From: Christiangramia bathymodioli
GTDB lineage: Bacteria; Bacteroidota; Bacteroidia; Flavobacteriales; Flavobacteriaceae
Direction of reading: 5' to 3'
Assembly: GCA_009735695.1 (NCBI GenBank)
Contig: SRSL01000003.1
Location: 186,001-250,000, forward strand
DNA length: 64,000 nucleotides
Shown here: piece after piece, positions 26,552 through 35,102 of the stretch
Layout of the letters: each line of letters begins with the position of its first letter
Numbering within the stretch: the stretch's first letter is position 1
Program-made: the position numbers and the translations under genes
Notes under the pieces: generated by a model
Told to the model about the DNA's origin: nothing
What the model saw: only the letters and a program-made list of their open reading frames with translations
The model's database searches: none

Positions 26552-27346
26552 TTATATTATGCAATTAAGGATACTAACCTGTACCCCCCGGTAGTATCCT
26601 TTTTTAATTCTTTTCCTTATCTTTTCAAGCATGGCCTTTACCTGGAGGTCACCATATCCATAGATACTTTCTCTTTTGGAGAATTCCCTGAACAATCGTC
26701 AAAAGTCATCCTCTCCCAGCTCATTCATTAGTTGTAACAATGTTCTTACCGGTCTTCCGGGATTATTTCCCTTAGGTAATCTGGCAAGATGTGCCTCTAC
26801 GGCAGTTTTAATGAATGGCAACCTGTCCTCAAGGGAATTCGCGATCGCCATCATTTCGCCATGATCCCCGGCGTGATATGCATTCCAGAGTCCGGAGATC
26901 TGTTTTATGCAGTAAAAGACTTCGCGATTTTTATAAAGCTGCTCCAGTCCGTCTTTATCTTAGCCACCAAAACCATATCGGTCCTGGCTTTCAGGCTTTA
27001 TTAAGTAGACATTCTCAGCATCAATAAGCTTTAAAAGATAGCAAACGAACCATAGGTTCACCTGGCAGAATAGATCTTCCTCAAACCAAAGGTTGATCTC
27101 GCTTTTCTTGTCAAGATTCAGTATCTTTTTAAATTCCTGCTTCACCCTCCTCTTATAGTTTTCCCTGCTTTCATTATAAGCCTCACCAAGCCAGCTTATC
27201 CTACTCGCAAAAAAGCCATCAAGGTCCCGCCTCGATACGTCGCCTTCTATCAGGCATTCACGCACGATGATCAGCTCTCCCGGAATTCTTTTAGGAAACC
27301 CTTGTTTTAAGGCATCGCCATTCAGGATATGAGATATAGAATTCAT
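26552..27346 (-). pseudogene. DUF1835-type protein with two in-frame stops
   Basis: A single 265-codon frame from the ATG at 27346 to the stop at 26552, broken only by TAA at 26960 and by a TGA about 80 codons further on. On both sides the protein sense is kept: ISHILNGDALKQGFPKRIPGE at the start, the middle YLLKLIDAENVYLI, then DKDGLEQLYKNREVFYC after the first stop, and RLFREFSKRESIYGYGDLQ after the second. The pattern fits the DUF1835 family, which has no established function. Recent nonsense decay is the simplest reading. The gene lies about 20 nt after the DUF3124 lipoprotein gene. Confidence 0.7.
26567..26605 (+). terminator. Bulged hairpin with T-run, plus strand
   Basis: AAGGATACTAACC and GGTAGTATCCTT pair with one bulge around a C-rich loop and are followed by six T on the plus strand. 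No plus-strand gene ends here, so its role is unclear. It overlaps the 3' end of the broken DUF1835 gene. Confidence 0.5.
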
Positions 27347-27369
27347 TTTTTAAGATCTTCGGAGCTGAA

Positions 27370-27876
27370 TTAATCAATTCTGACGGCTTGTGTACTAAAA
27401 GATATGCCCTGCTGGCCCGAAGTGGAAATCATTACTCCCTCAAATAAAGGCATATTTGCCAATTCGTGTATTCTCCAGTAAAAAAGAAAATTTGCTCCTG
27501 TTCCTCCTTCCCTGTCCTTTTCATCTTTGACTATTTCAACTGTTTCCATCGGGGCAATATATATTGGATGGGAAAGATAACTTCTAAGAAGGTCACCCTT
27601 GGTATTATAATAATCTGCCTTAGTGATATAGATGGAATCATCTGCACTTGTATTCCGCATGCTTATAGTCGCCGTCAGGTCATGAGTTTTATGCTCGCTC
27701 AAACTGTATATTTCAGAATATACCGATAAATAACTCTTTCCGCTTATCAAGGAATCTTCTGGCTTAATATCTGTCTCTCTTTCAGCCCAGTTCACCGGAT
27801 CGATTGAACTCACCTCCTTTTCTTCATTGCAGGAAATCAAAAGAAAAATAAAAACAAATATGTAGAGCTTATTCAT
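27370..27876 (-). CDS. DUF3124 lipoprotein
   Basis: About 168 residues from the ATG at 27876 (MNKLYIFVF); an ATG at 27885 adds three residues. The signal ends in the lipobox LLISC, so it is a membrane-anchored lipoprotein. The mature domain shows LSVYSEIYSLSEHKTHDLTA and the ISMRNTS, PMETVEIV and GGTGANFLFYW motifs of DUF3124. No function is established for the family. It lies 23 nt upstream of the broken DUF1835 gene and is probably co-transcribed with it. Confidence 0.8.
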   Translation of the reverse strand: MNKLYIFVFIFLLISCNEEKEVSSIDPVNWAERETDIKPEDSLISGKSYLSVYSEIYSLSEHKTHDLTATISMRNTSADDSIYITKADYYNTKGDLLRSYLSHPIYIAPMETVEIVKDEKDREGGTGANFLFYWRIHELANMPLFEGVMISTSGQQGISFSTQAVRID

Positions 27877-28159
27877 TTCCTTCATTGTTATTTTTAAGTG
27901 TAAAAACTACAATATAGATTAAAACATTGATTAAAATGTATGCTTATATTGTATGCTAATTCTTAGTTCTTTAGACAGCCTTGCAATTCAGTCTGAGCCT
28001 TCTTTTCTAAATTAGAAAAACCAAATCTCGTATTCCTTAATTCTGTGTTGCGCTACAATATCGGAATTTCTCAAATATTTATTAAACTTTGGCTTAATTC
28101 GGTTAGGCATGATAAATTAGGACTTTGTTTTAAAACCAACCAATCCTGAAAATTAGTCC

Positions 28160-29617
28160 ATGGGGATCACTATCGAGAATATCCTGCTTATAGGTTCTTC
28201 TTTATTGTTTATCAGTATTCTGGCCGGGAAGACCTCCTACCGGTTTGGTGTTCCAACTCTTATCCTGTTCCTCGCGGTGGGCATGCTTGCCGGTTCTGAA
28301 GGTATAGGCGGCATTTATTTTGATGATCCCAGGATCGCACAGTTCATAGGTATTGTGGCTCTTAATTTCATTCTTTTTTCCGGGGGCCTGGATACCCGTT
28401 GGAAGACTATAAAACCGGTAATATGGCAGGGTATATCGCTCTCAACACTGGGAGTGTTGATTACCGCTGTATGTATAGGTCTTTTCGCCTGGCAGATAAC
28501 CGATTTCAGCCTCATGGAAGGCCTGTTACTGGGAGCCATTATTTCTTCAACCGATGCCGCTGCTGTATTCTCTATTTTAAGATCAAAGAACCTGGCTTTA
28601 CGCTCTAATTTGCGGCCTACTTTAGAACTTGAAAGTGGTAGTAATGACCCTATGGCCTACTTCCTTACTACGGCCTTTTTGGGACTAATTGTAAATCCTG
28701 GTGAATCCATATGGAGTATTATTCCGGTCTTCTTCCTGCAGATAATCATAGGGGCTATGGCCGGATTTGGATTTGGACGGCTGAGTAAGATCGTGATAAA
28801 CCGTATCAAGTTGGGCTTCGAAGGTCTTTATCCCGTGCTGGTGATCTCCCTTATGTTTATCACATTTTCAGCTACCGATTTTATAGGTGGAAATGGCTTT
28901 CTCGCAGTTTACTTGTGTGGCGTTTACCTCGGAAACCAGAACCTTATACATAAGAATACCGTTATCAAAATGTTTGATGGCCTTGCCTGGTTAATGCAGA
29001 TTATTCTATTCCTCACCCTTGGCCTGTTGGTTTTTCCAAGCCAGGTTGTTCCAGTAGTTGGAATAGGCTTGGCCATTGCTGTCGTATTGATATTTGTGGC
29101 ACGACCAATAGCCGTTTTCCTCAGCCTTATTTTTTTCAGGATGAAAATGAAACGCCGACTTTATGTGTCCTGGGTAGGCTTACGCGGAGGAGTACCTATC
29201 GTTTTTGCCACCTATCCACTCATTGCAGGCATTGAAAAGGCGAATCTTATCTTTAATATCGTATTCTTCGTATCCCTTTCTTCGGTATTGATACAAGGCA
29301 CCAGTCTTGCCAAAGTAGCGCACTGGCTGCGTGTTGCACTTCCTGCTTCCGAAAAGAAATTATCTCCCGTGGATAAGATCCTGATGGACGAAACAAAATC
29401 CCACCTTCAGGAGATCGAAATTCCTGCTCATAGCATTGCTTCAGGAAAACGAATCGTGGACCTTCGGATCCCAAAGGGTGCCAATATCGCTATGATCACC
29501 CGCGATAATAATTTTATCACTCCGCGAGGTGAAACCCTGATAATGGAAAATGATATCCTGCTGGTACTTACCGAAAACAGGGAAAACCTGGACCAGGTAC
29601 GGGATTATTTTACTTGA
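28160..29617 (+). CDS. Potassium/proton antiporter, NhaP2/CvrA type
   Basis: A 485-residue antiporter of the CPA1 family that exchanges monovalent cations for protons at the inner membrane. Twelve to thirteen membrane segments span about residues 5-390. Family motifs are FGVPTLILFLAVGMLAG, ILFSGGLDTRW, the ion-site region SSTDAAAVFSIL, and ELESGSNDPMAYFL. The C-terminal ~75 residues form a TrkA-C/RCK_C regulatory domain (VDLRIPKGANIAMITR). It is a single gene on the plus strand in the cargo region. It would export K+ or Na+ under osmotic or alkaline stress. Confidence 0.92.
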   Translation: MGITIENILLIGSSLLFISILAGKTSYRFGVPTLILFLAVGMLAGSEGIGGIYFDDPRIAQFIGIVALNFILFSGGLDTRWKTIKPVIWQGISLSTLGVLITAVCIGLFAWQITDFSLMEGLLLGAIISSTDAAAVFSILRSKNLALRSNLRPTLELESGSNDPMAYFLTTAFLGLIVNPGESIWSIIPVFFLQIIIGAMAGFGFGRLSKIVINRIKLGFEGLYPVLVISLMFITFSATDFIGGNGFLAVYLCGVYLGNQNLIHKNTVIKMFDGLAWLMQIILFLTLGLLVFPSQVVPVVGIGLAIAVVLIFVARPIAVFLSLIFFRMKMKRRLYVSWVGLRGGVPIVFATYPLIAGIEKANLIFNIVFFVSLSSVLIQGTSLAKVAHWLRVALPASEKKLSPVDKILMDETKSHLQEIEIPAHSIASGKRIVDLRIPKGANIAMITRDNNFITPRGETLIMENDILLVLTENRENLDQVRDYFT

Positions 29618-29725
29618 TTATTAATAAACTGCTTTTGTATAACCTTTAACCTATAAATTTCAGGTAAACTTTTTAGAGGGACTATTCCTGGTAAAACTAA
29701 ATTTATTATGTTGCCCTGGAATGTT

Positions 29726-29944
29726 TTAAGCATTTTCTGTTCGAGCTTCAAATTTGCTAAGCAAAATTGCTTCTTCTGTATCTAGGTCGAGTTTATTCAA
29801 GAGTTTTTCCAATTCACAAAGTGACTTTTTGTCGATTAGCTCTGTATTGATTCTCATTTCACATTCTTTGGTCTTAAGTATTATATCACCTGCATACATT
29901 CTTATGCTTTGAATATTGTTAAGTAATTTCTCCAAGAAAGACAA
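29726..29944 (-). CDS. Hypothetical protein, 72 aa
   Basis: A short, largely helical, leucine- and glutamate-rich protein (LEKLLNNIQSI, LCELEKLLNKLDLDTEEAILLSK) with heptad-like spacing that suggests a coiled coil. It lies 50 nt downstream of the hybrid kinase on the same strand and may be the last gene of the RsbQ/kinase transcript. I recognise no family. Confidence 0.5.
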   Translation of the reverse strand: MSFLEKLLNNIQSIRMYAGDIILKTKECEMRINTELIDKKSLCELEKLLNKLDLDTEEAILLSKFEARTENA

Positions 29945-29994
29945 AAGTAAAAAGTTTGATAAAAGCTTATAATAAATCCTTATTAAAGAATGTT

Positions 29995-31977
29995 TTAAAG
30001 TTTTCGGGAAAACTTTTCCAGTCCCGTTATTATTCTTTCAAATTCAGCAGAGGTCTTTTCTGCCTGTGATTTTATATTCTTGTAATCTTCCTCTTCATTT
30101 TCAAGTAAACATTTACATTCATTAAGCAGTTTCACCAGTCTGTCCGCTTTGATGTAAAAAACAGACATGGTGCTTTTATGCAAAAGTTCAGAGACCTGCG
30201 AGGGATCATTGTCCTGGATAGCTTTTTTAAAATCTTGAGAATAAGTTTTAAATCCTGTACATGTATTTAAGACGAATTTTTTGAGAAATTCTGGTTTGTT
30301 ATTCGCCATTTTGATCAAACCTGAAAGATCGAAGGAGTCATTAGAAACCTCTTCCTTATTCACTACGCATTCTTTAGTATTTTGATGGGTATAATTGGCT
30401 TTACCTCGTTGCCGTGAAACAACGTAATTAGATAAAATGCGGTGCAGGTCTTCCGGACCGAAAGGTTTACTGATAAAATCATCTATTCCTGCCCTTGTCA
30501 ACCGGTTTTGGATGCTTTCCTTATTTGATGCCGAAAGCGCCAGGATAACGGGTTGCTTCTCCAGGTCTATGTTCCGGATAGTTGAAGAAGCCTCGAATCC
30601 ATCTATAAAAGGTAAATGAAGGTCCATAAGGATAACATCATATTTCTTTTTTCTAACCGCCGCAATCGCAGCCTGCCCATCTTCTACGGTATCAAAATTG
30701 ATCTTCCAGTCCTTCAGATATTCAGAGATCACAAGATTATTAATAGGATTATCCTCTACAACCAGCAACCTGGTAGAAGAAAAGTTGGCTCCCATCTTTT
30801 CCTTCAAGTGGTGAACCTTCTGAAATTTGGAATTTCTTTGATCAAATTTCTTATAATCGATTTCAAAACTGAATTCTGATCCCCGGCCTACTTCGCTTTT
30901 CACTTTTATCTCAGAACCATGCATCTTCAGTAGTTTCTTGCAAATACTCAGTCCCAGACCGGTACCATCCTTTTCTAGGTCAACTTTAAAATTTGCCTGT
31001 GAAAATTCCTGGAAAATATTCTCCAGTTTATCTTCAGGGATCCCGGTGCCGGTATCGCTAACCCTAAACTTCAGCCGGAGACGAGTGTCACTTGAACCTA
31101 AAAGGTAGATGCCTAACTTCACATGACCTTCGGTGGTAAATTTTATAGCATTTCCGAGAAGGTTGGTGAGAATTTGATTAAGCTTTATAGGGTCTCCTGC
31201 AATATAGTTAGGTAAATTTTCATCAACTTCAGTATATAATTCTATATTTTTTTCCCGGGCCTTTATTTCTAGCGAATGCACCAGGCTATTCACCAGGGTT
31301 CTAATCGCAAAGGCTTTTTCCTCAAGCTTAAAGGAATTGGCTTCCAATTTACTTAAATCCAGCAGGTTGTTCACAAGCATCAGAAGATTTTCAGAAGATA
31401 GTCTTAAAATATCCACGAATTCCTTCTGTTTTGGGTCAAGGCTTGTTTTAGCCAGTAAATTCCCTATCCCCAGGATTGCGTTTAGAGGAGTCCTTATTTC
31501 ATGGCTAATGGTATTAAGGAACTCCGTTTTTGTCTTTGTATCCTGCTCGGCCTTTAACTTGGAAGTTAATAGTTCACGTTCATATTTCTTTCTGTCAGAA
31601 ATATCAAAAAGAGATGCCCAGTAACAGTTTTCGTTGGTATCCTTTACCTTGACCTTCTTAACATTGATCAAAACAGGAAAATTGCTGCCGTCCTTTCGTT
31701 TAATTTCAAGGGCAACTTCATTAACGTAACCCTGCATCAGAATGAGAGGGAAAAAGTTCGTATCAAAATAGATCTTGCTACCAATACTAAGAAGATCATG
31801 GACTCTTAATTTATCAATGATCTCCTCCCTTGAGTATTGCAACCATTTTAGAACAGTTTTATTGGCATTGTATATGACCGCGTCCCCAGTAAAGGAAATG
31901 TATCCACATGGAGCTTCATGATATAAATCTTCTGGTGATTCATGTATCCTGTTATTAGATGTTTTTTCGGCGTCCAT
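29995..31977 (-). CDS. PAS hybrid histidine kinase with receiver and Hpt domains
   Basis: A 660-residue soluble phosphorelay protein. Order: PAS (about 12-130, with YHEAPCGYISFTGDAVIYNANKTV, ending FDISDRKKYE), HisKA with H159 in TISHEIRTPLNAI, ATPase domain (LLGNAIKFT, DTGTGIPE, GTGLGLSICKKL), receiver (about 400-520, VVEDNPINN and VILMDLHLPF, lysine in FISKPFG), and a C-terminal Hpt-like domain with a candidate histidine in LLHKST. The start lies 5 nt after the stop of an RsbQ-like hydrolase. RsbQ partners a PAS protein in Bacillus, so this PAS is the likely partner of the hydrolase here (inference). Confidence 0.92.
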   Translation of the reverse strand: MDAEKTSNNRIHESPEDLYHEAPCGYISFTGDAVIYNANKTVLKWLQYSREEIIDKLRVHDLLSIGSKIYFDTNFFPLILMQGYVNEVALEIKRKDGSNFPVLINVKKVKVKDTNENCYWASLFDISDRKKYERELLTSKLKAEQDTKTKTEFLNTISHEIRTPLNAILGIGNLLAKTSLDPKQKEFVDILRLSSENLLMLVNNLLDLSKLEANSFKLEEKAFAIRTLVNSLVHSLEIKAREKNIELYTEVDENLPNYIAGDPIKLNQILTNLLGNAIKFTTEGHVKLGIYLLGSSDTRLRLKFRVSDTGTGIPEDKLENIFQEFSQANFKVDLEKDGTGLGLSICKKLLKMHGSEIKVKSEVGRGSEFSFEIDYKKFDQRNSKFQKVHHLKEKMGANFSSTRLLVVEDNPINNLVISEYLKDWKINFDTVEDGQAAIAAVRKKKYDVILMDLHLPFIDGFEASSTIRNIDLEKQPVILALSASNKESIQNRLTRAGIDDFISKPFGPEDLHRILSNYVVSRQRGKANYTHQNTKECVVNKEEVSNDSFDLSGLIKMANNKPEFLKKFVLNTCTGFKTYSQDFKKAIQDNDPSQVSELLHKSTMSVFYIKADRLVKLLNECKCLLENEEEDYKNIKSQAEKTSAEFERIITGLEKFSRKL

Positions 31978-31982
31978 ACGGA

Positions 31983-32795
31983 TCAGCTTTTAAGAAATTT
32001 CATTATTTCAGCTACCGTTTGTTCCGGGGCACTTAAATTGGGGCAATGCCCTGTAGCTTCGATTATGCTCAGCTGGCTTTCTGGAATTTCTTTATGTACA
32101 AATTCGGCTACCTCGAGCGGGGCGATTGCGTCGCTTTTTGTCTGTATGATAAGTGTGGGTAATTTTAATTTTGGAAGGTCCGATCGATTGTCTGATAGAA
32201 ATGTAAGGTGGGCAAATTCCTTGGCTATTTCAGGATTGGTTCTACAAAAACTATTGGTTAGTTCCTCGCCTAGTTCCGGCCTGTCAGGATTGCCCATAAT
32301 TACCGGTGCCATTTTGGCCGACCAGCCAAGGAAATTATCATCCAAGGTATATAGTAATTCGTGTATATCTTCCTCAGAAAATCCACCTTTATAACCATTT
32401 TTGTTGATATAGCAGGGAGAAGGACCTATCATTACCACCTTAGAAAAGATCGACGGATCTTTTACTACCCCCAGCAAGGCGATCATTGCGCTTACCGAAT
32501 GGCCAACCAAAATAACATCTTTCAATTCAAGGCCATGGCAAATTTCGAGAATATCGTCGGCAAAAGCCTGCAGGTCATTGTACTTGCCACTGTTATAGTA
32601 GGACCCGTCTGAATTACCTGCTCCTACATGGTCAAATAAGACCACTTTGTAATCGCTGAGAAATGCAGGGTAAACAAATCTCCACATATTTTGATCACAG
32701 CCATACCCATGCGCAAAAACAATAGGTTGTTTTCCTTCACCAATAATATTGATGTTGTTCCTTTTAATAAGACTATCACGGTTTAACTGGTTCAT
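31983..32795 (-). CDS. RsbQ-like alpha/beta hydrolase
   Basis: A 270-residue cytoplasmic alpha/beta hydrolase close in layout to RsbQ and the plant receptors KAI2/D14. Visible catalytic triad: S100 in VGHSVSAM, D222 in KSDAIAP, H250 in ATGHCPN. The start NINIIGEGKQPIVFAHGYGCDQNMW is typical of the RsbQ group. In Bacillus, RsbQ works with the PAS domain of RsbP in energy-stress signalling. Here the next gene, 5 nt away, is a PAS hybrid histidine kinase. It probably hydrolyses or binds a small hydrophobic signal; the ligand is unknown. Confidence 0.88.
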   Translation of the reverse strand: MNQLNRDSLIKRNNINIIGEGKQPIVFAHGYGCDQNMWRFVYPAFLSDYKVVLFDHVGAGNSDGSYYNSGKYNDLQAFADDILEICHGLELKDVILVGHSVSAMIALLGVVKDPSIFSKVVMIGPSPCYINKNGYKGGFSEEDIHELLYTLDDNFLGWSAKMAPVIMGNPDRPELGEELTNSFCRTNPEIAKEFAHLTFLSDNRSDLPKLKLPTLIIQTKSDAIAPLEVAEFVHKEIPESQLSIIEATGHCPNLSAPEQTVAEIMKFLKS

Positions 32796-33005
32796 TTTAA
32801 ATGATTGTTCGTTATTTTCACCCCTGCAAATTTAACATTTGTTAAACTTCTTAAATGTAGTAAATAAAATAAGAATAAGAACTACCTAGGAGACTATGAA
32901 CTAGAGGTTGATTTTTTATGGAAAGGATTAATGCCCCCAACTATAAATTACCTGATAAAGATCAGCCTGAAAAAGGGTAATCTTAACCACCAAAGAATGT
33001 CGAAA

Positions 33006-33062
33006 GCCGACAAATCTGCGTCACACACTCCGCCAACAGGATATAACCGAGACCATTGGCAA
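33006..33062 (+). repeat. Cassette-type spacer, right half only (copy A)
   Basis: The right half of the array spacer: GCCGAC at 33006, then 46 bp to a GACCATTGGCAAA end that runs into the ATG of the first array gene. GCCGAC-to-end spacing is the same as in copies B and C. The left half is absent, as expected for the outer edge of an array. The preceding 32796-33000 shows nothing else I can name. Confidence 0.6.
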
Positions 33063-33067
33063 ACCTT

Positions 33068-33532
33068 ATGAAAACGACAATAACGACTTTAATTTTATTA
33101 ATAACACTCGCATTTAAATCAGCTGCTTGTGAATGTCCTGAATACAGATTGAGAGAATTGGATAATGAAAGCTACAATTGGAGTGATGTTATTGTTATTG
33201 GTGATGTTGTTAAAACAGGAAGAAATTACAAAATTAGAGTGAGGGAATTATTAAAAGGAAACACTAAGAGTTCAGTTTTAAACGGGACAATAATTGGCGA
33301 AGATGAAATTTTTAATAGTTGTACGGATCACCCCAATGAAAAAGGGAAATATTTATTTTATTTAAAACAGATTCAAAAAAACGCAAAAACATATTACCTC
33401 TATTCTCAATGTTTAGGTACAAGAAGATTGGACTTCGGATCAGTTATTATTCCCTTGAGAACGGATAAATCGAAATCGGATCTAATTGGAGAAACCGCAG
33501 ATTGGATTGAAGAAATGAGGAGACGAAAATAA
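33068..33532 (+). CDS. Secreted NTR/TIMP-like protein (array gene 1)
   Basis: About 154 residues from the ATG at 33068; an ATG at 33056 is less likely because it precedes the signal peptide by hydrophilic codons and falls in the spacer repeat. The signal peptide ends at SAAC, and the mature protein begins CECPEYRLREL...SDVIVIGDVV. That is the Cys-x-Cys start and beta-strand pattern of NTR/TIMP-like domains. Two further cysteines lie in FNSCTD and YSQCLG. It is AT-rich compared with the ara locus. It is flanked by homologous palindromic spacers on both sides. Function unknown. Confidence 0.65.
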   Translation: MKTTITTLILLITLAFKSAACECPEYRLRELDNESYNWSDVIVIGDVVKTGRNYKIRVRELLKGNTKSSVLNGTIIGEDEIFNSCTDHPNEKGKYLFYLKQIQKNAKTYYLYSQCLGTRRLDFGSVIIPLRTDKSKSDLIGETADWIEEMRRRK

Positions 33533-33535
33533 CGT

Positions 33536-33672
33536 TTGCCAACACCGCTTCATCGCAAATAACGGGTTTTATCGTAAAAGTGTAATTTTAGAAACCAAGA
33601 AAGAAAAATGGTTAAGCCGACAAGTCCGCATCCCTACCCCCGTAACATGCGATAAGCGAAACCGTTGCAATA
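33536..33672 (+). repeat. Cassette-type palindromic spacer (copy B)
   Basis: A 137-bp element starting 4 nt after the stop of array gene 1. It begins TTGCCAACACCGCTTCATCGC and ends with GCGATAAGCGAAACCGTTGC, which pair as an imperfect ~22-bp inverted repeat. GCCGAC lies 80 bp from the left end and 45 bp before the ACCGTTG block. Copy C has the same layout. Confidence 0.7.
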
Positions 33673-33689
33673 ATTATTAAACTAAGTCA

Positions 33690-33720
33690 TTAGTTTAAAC
33701 TAAATATTTAGTTATTTTTG
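33690..33720 (+). promoter_or_regulatory. Promoter with palindromic operator for array gene 2
   Basis: TTAGTTTAAACTAA (33690-33703) is a perfect 14-bp palindrome, followed by TAAATATTTA (33701-33710) and then TATTTTTG (33713-33720), an exact TAnnTTTG -7 element. The start codon lies 16 bp further on, which gives a very short leader. Confidence 0.45.
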
Positions 33721-33736
33721 AGTCAAATTGCTTTTT

Positions 33737-34957
33737 ATGAAACTCATCACATTAATTATTTTATCAATTTTTTGTCTACTTTCTTTAACCTGTAAAAGTC
33801 AAGAAGTTCCAGAAAAAATTGTATTCAATAATCCGTATAAATTCAATTCTGCAATTGAGAAAAAAGTCAAAGAAGATACTGTAAGTTGGAGATATCAGAT
33901 CTCAGCAGGTGAATATGCTTCTAAAGGAGATTTCAAGAATGCACTTAGAAATTGGTCAAAGGCATTTGGTGGAGCTGATAAGAAATACAATCAAACTGAA
34001 ATCGATTCAATTAATGAAAATTACAAAATAGTTTCAGCAGAAGATTTTATAATTCAACAATCTAAAAGTGAAAGAGTAATTATTATAAATGAAGCTCATC
34101 ATTTTTCATCTCACCGAGTATTTACCCAATCTTTACTCCAGGATTTATATAAAAATGGATATAGAAATTTAGGTGTTGAAGCTTTATCAAATGGAAATAA
34201 ATTTGACGAAAATCTAAACAATAGAAATTACCCTATTCAGGAATCTGGCTATTATATTAAAGATCCAAATTTTGGAAATATAGTGAGAACAGCCCTTGAA
34301 TTAGGTTTTAATGTGTTTGCTTATGAGCAAACTGGAAATTTGAATGGTAAAGAAAGAGAAATTGCGCAGGCAAAGAATATTCAAAGTTTAATGATTGAGA
34401 AACCTAATGAAAAATTCTTAATCCATTGTGGTTTTGATCATGCTTTAGAAGGAGCACATAAAAGTTGGGGAAAAGCTATGGCTGGACGTTTAAAGGAATT
34501 CACAGGCATAGATCCTCTCACTATTAATCAAGTAAAATATAGCGAAAGATATAATCGTGATTTTAATCAACCGCTTCTAAAAGCTCTAGACATTGTAGAG
34601 CCATCTGTTCTTGTAGATACAGATAACAATGTATTTAAGTACAAAAAAAAGAATGGTTGGAGTGATATTGCAGTACTACACCCCAATACAAAATATGAAA
34701 AAGCAAGACCTCAATGGTTAATTAAAAATGATTCAAAATTTGTAGAAGTTAAAAATGAAAATCTAGAAATTGACTATCCTATTATGGCATTAGCTTATAA
34801 AAAAGAAGAAAATATCAATGAAGCAATCCCTGTTGATATAGTAGAAATTCAAAATAAATCAGATAAGTCATATTTCGTTTTGGATAAAGGATATTATAAT
34901 ATCATTATTGACAATCAAAAAGATCAATCATACAAATACGAAATAGAGGTAAAATAA
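33737..34957 (+). CDS. Lipoprotein with erythromycin-esterase/TraB-like domain (array gene 2)
   Basis: About 406 residues from the ATG at 33737 (MKLITLIILSIF); 33728 adds three residues. A lipoprotein signal ends LSLTC. From about residue 110 the EreA/TraB-like pattern appears: RVIIINEAHHFSSHRVFT, NLGVEAL, FAYEQTG and FLIHCGFDHALEG, with the glutamates and histidines that form the metal or active site in relatives. It has its own promoter-like element, unlike the other two array genes. It is strongly AT-rich. The substrate is unknown; I would not call it an antibiotic resistance gene from this. Confidence 0.7.
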   Translation: MKLITLIILSIFCLLSLTCKSQEVPEKIVFNNPYKFNSAIEKKVKEDTVSWRYQISAGEYASKGDFKNALRNWSKAFGGADKKYNQTEIDSINENYKIVSAEDFIIQQSKSERVIIINEAHHFSSHRVFTQSLLQDLYKNGYRNLGVEALSNGNKFDENLNNRNYPIQESGYYIKDPNFGNIVRTALELGFNVFAYEQTGNLNGKEREIAQAKNIQSLMIEKPNEKFLIHCGFDHALEGAHKSWGKAMAGRLKEFTGIDPLTINQVKYSERYNRDFNQPLLKALDIVEPSVLVDTDNNVFKYKKKNGWSDIAVLHPNTKYEKARPQWLIKNDSKFVEVKNENLEIDYPIMALAYKKEENINEAIPVDIVEIQNKSDKSYFVLDKGYYNIIIDNQKDQSYKYEIEVK

Positions 34958-34960
34958 CTA

Positions 34961-35095
34961 TTGCCAACAGCGATTAACGACCCAATATGCGGTATTCCAG
35001 AAAACAGTAACTTAGAACTCCAAACAACAAATCAACAGGCCGACTACTCGGCGTGCTAATTTCCGCACACTGGTGTTAATCGCAACCGTTGCCAG
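34961..35095 (+). repeat. Cassette-type palindromic spacer (copy C)
   Basis: A 135-bp element, again starting 4 nt after a stop codon. It begins TTGCCAACAGCGATTAACG and ends GTTAATCGCAACCGTTGCCA, giving an imperfect inverted repeat with shared GCGATTAAC/GTTAATCGC arms. GCCGAC lies 78 bp from the left end and 46 bp before ACCGTTGCC, matching copy B. Confidence 0.7.
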
Positions 35096-35102
35096 CAATG
35101 CT

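Noticed and set aside
26552-27346. Selenocysteine or programmed read-through of the TGA in the DUF1835 gene
   Set aside because: A separate TAA also interrupts the frame and I see no SECIS-like hairpin after the TGA; decay is simpler.
33737-34957. Erythromycin esterase resistance gene
   Set aside because: Only the general EreA/TraB-like motifs are present and the protein is a lipoprotein with a long extra part; resistance cannot be claimed.
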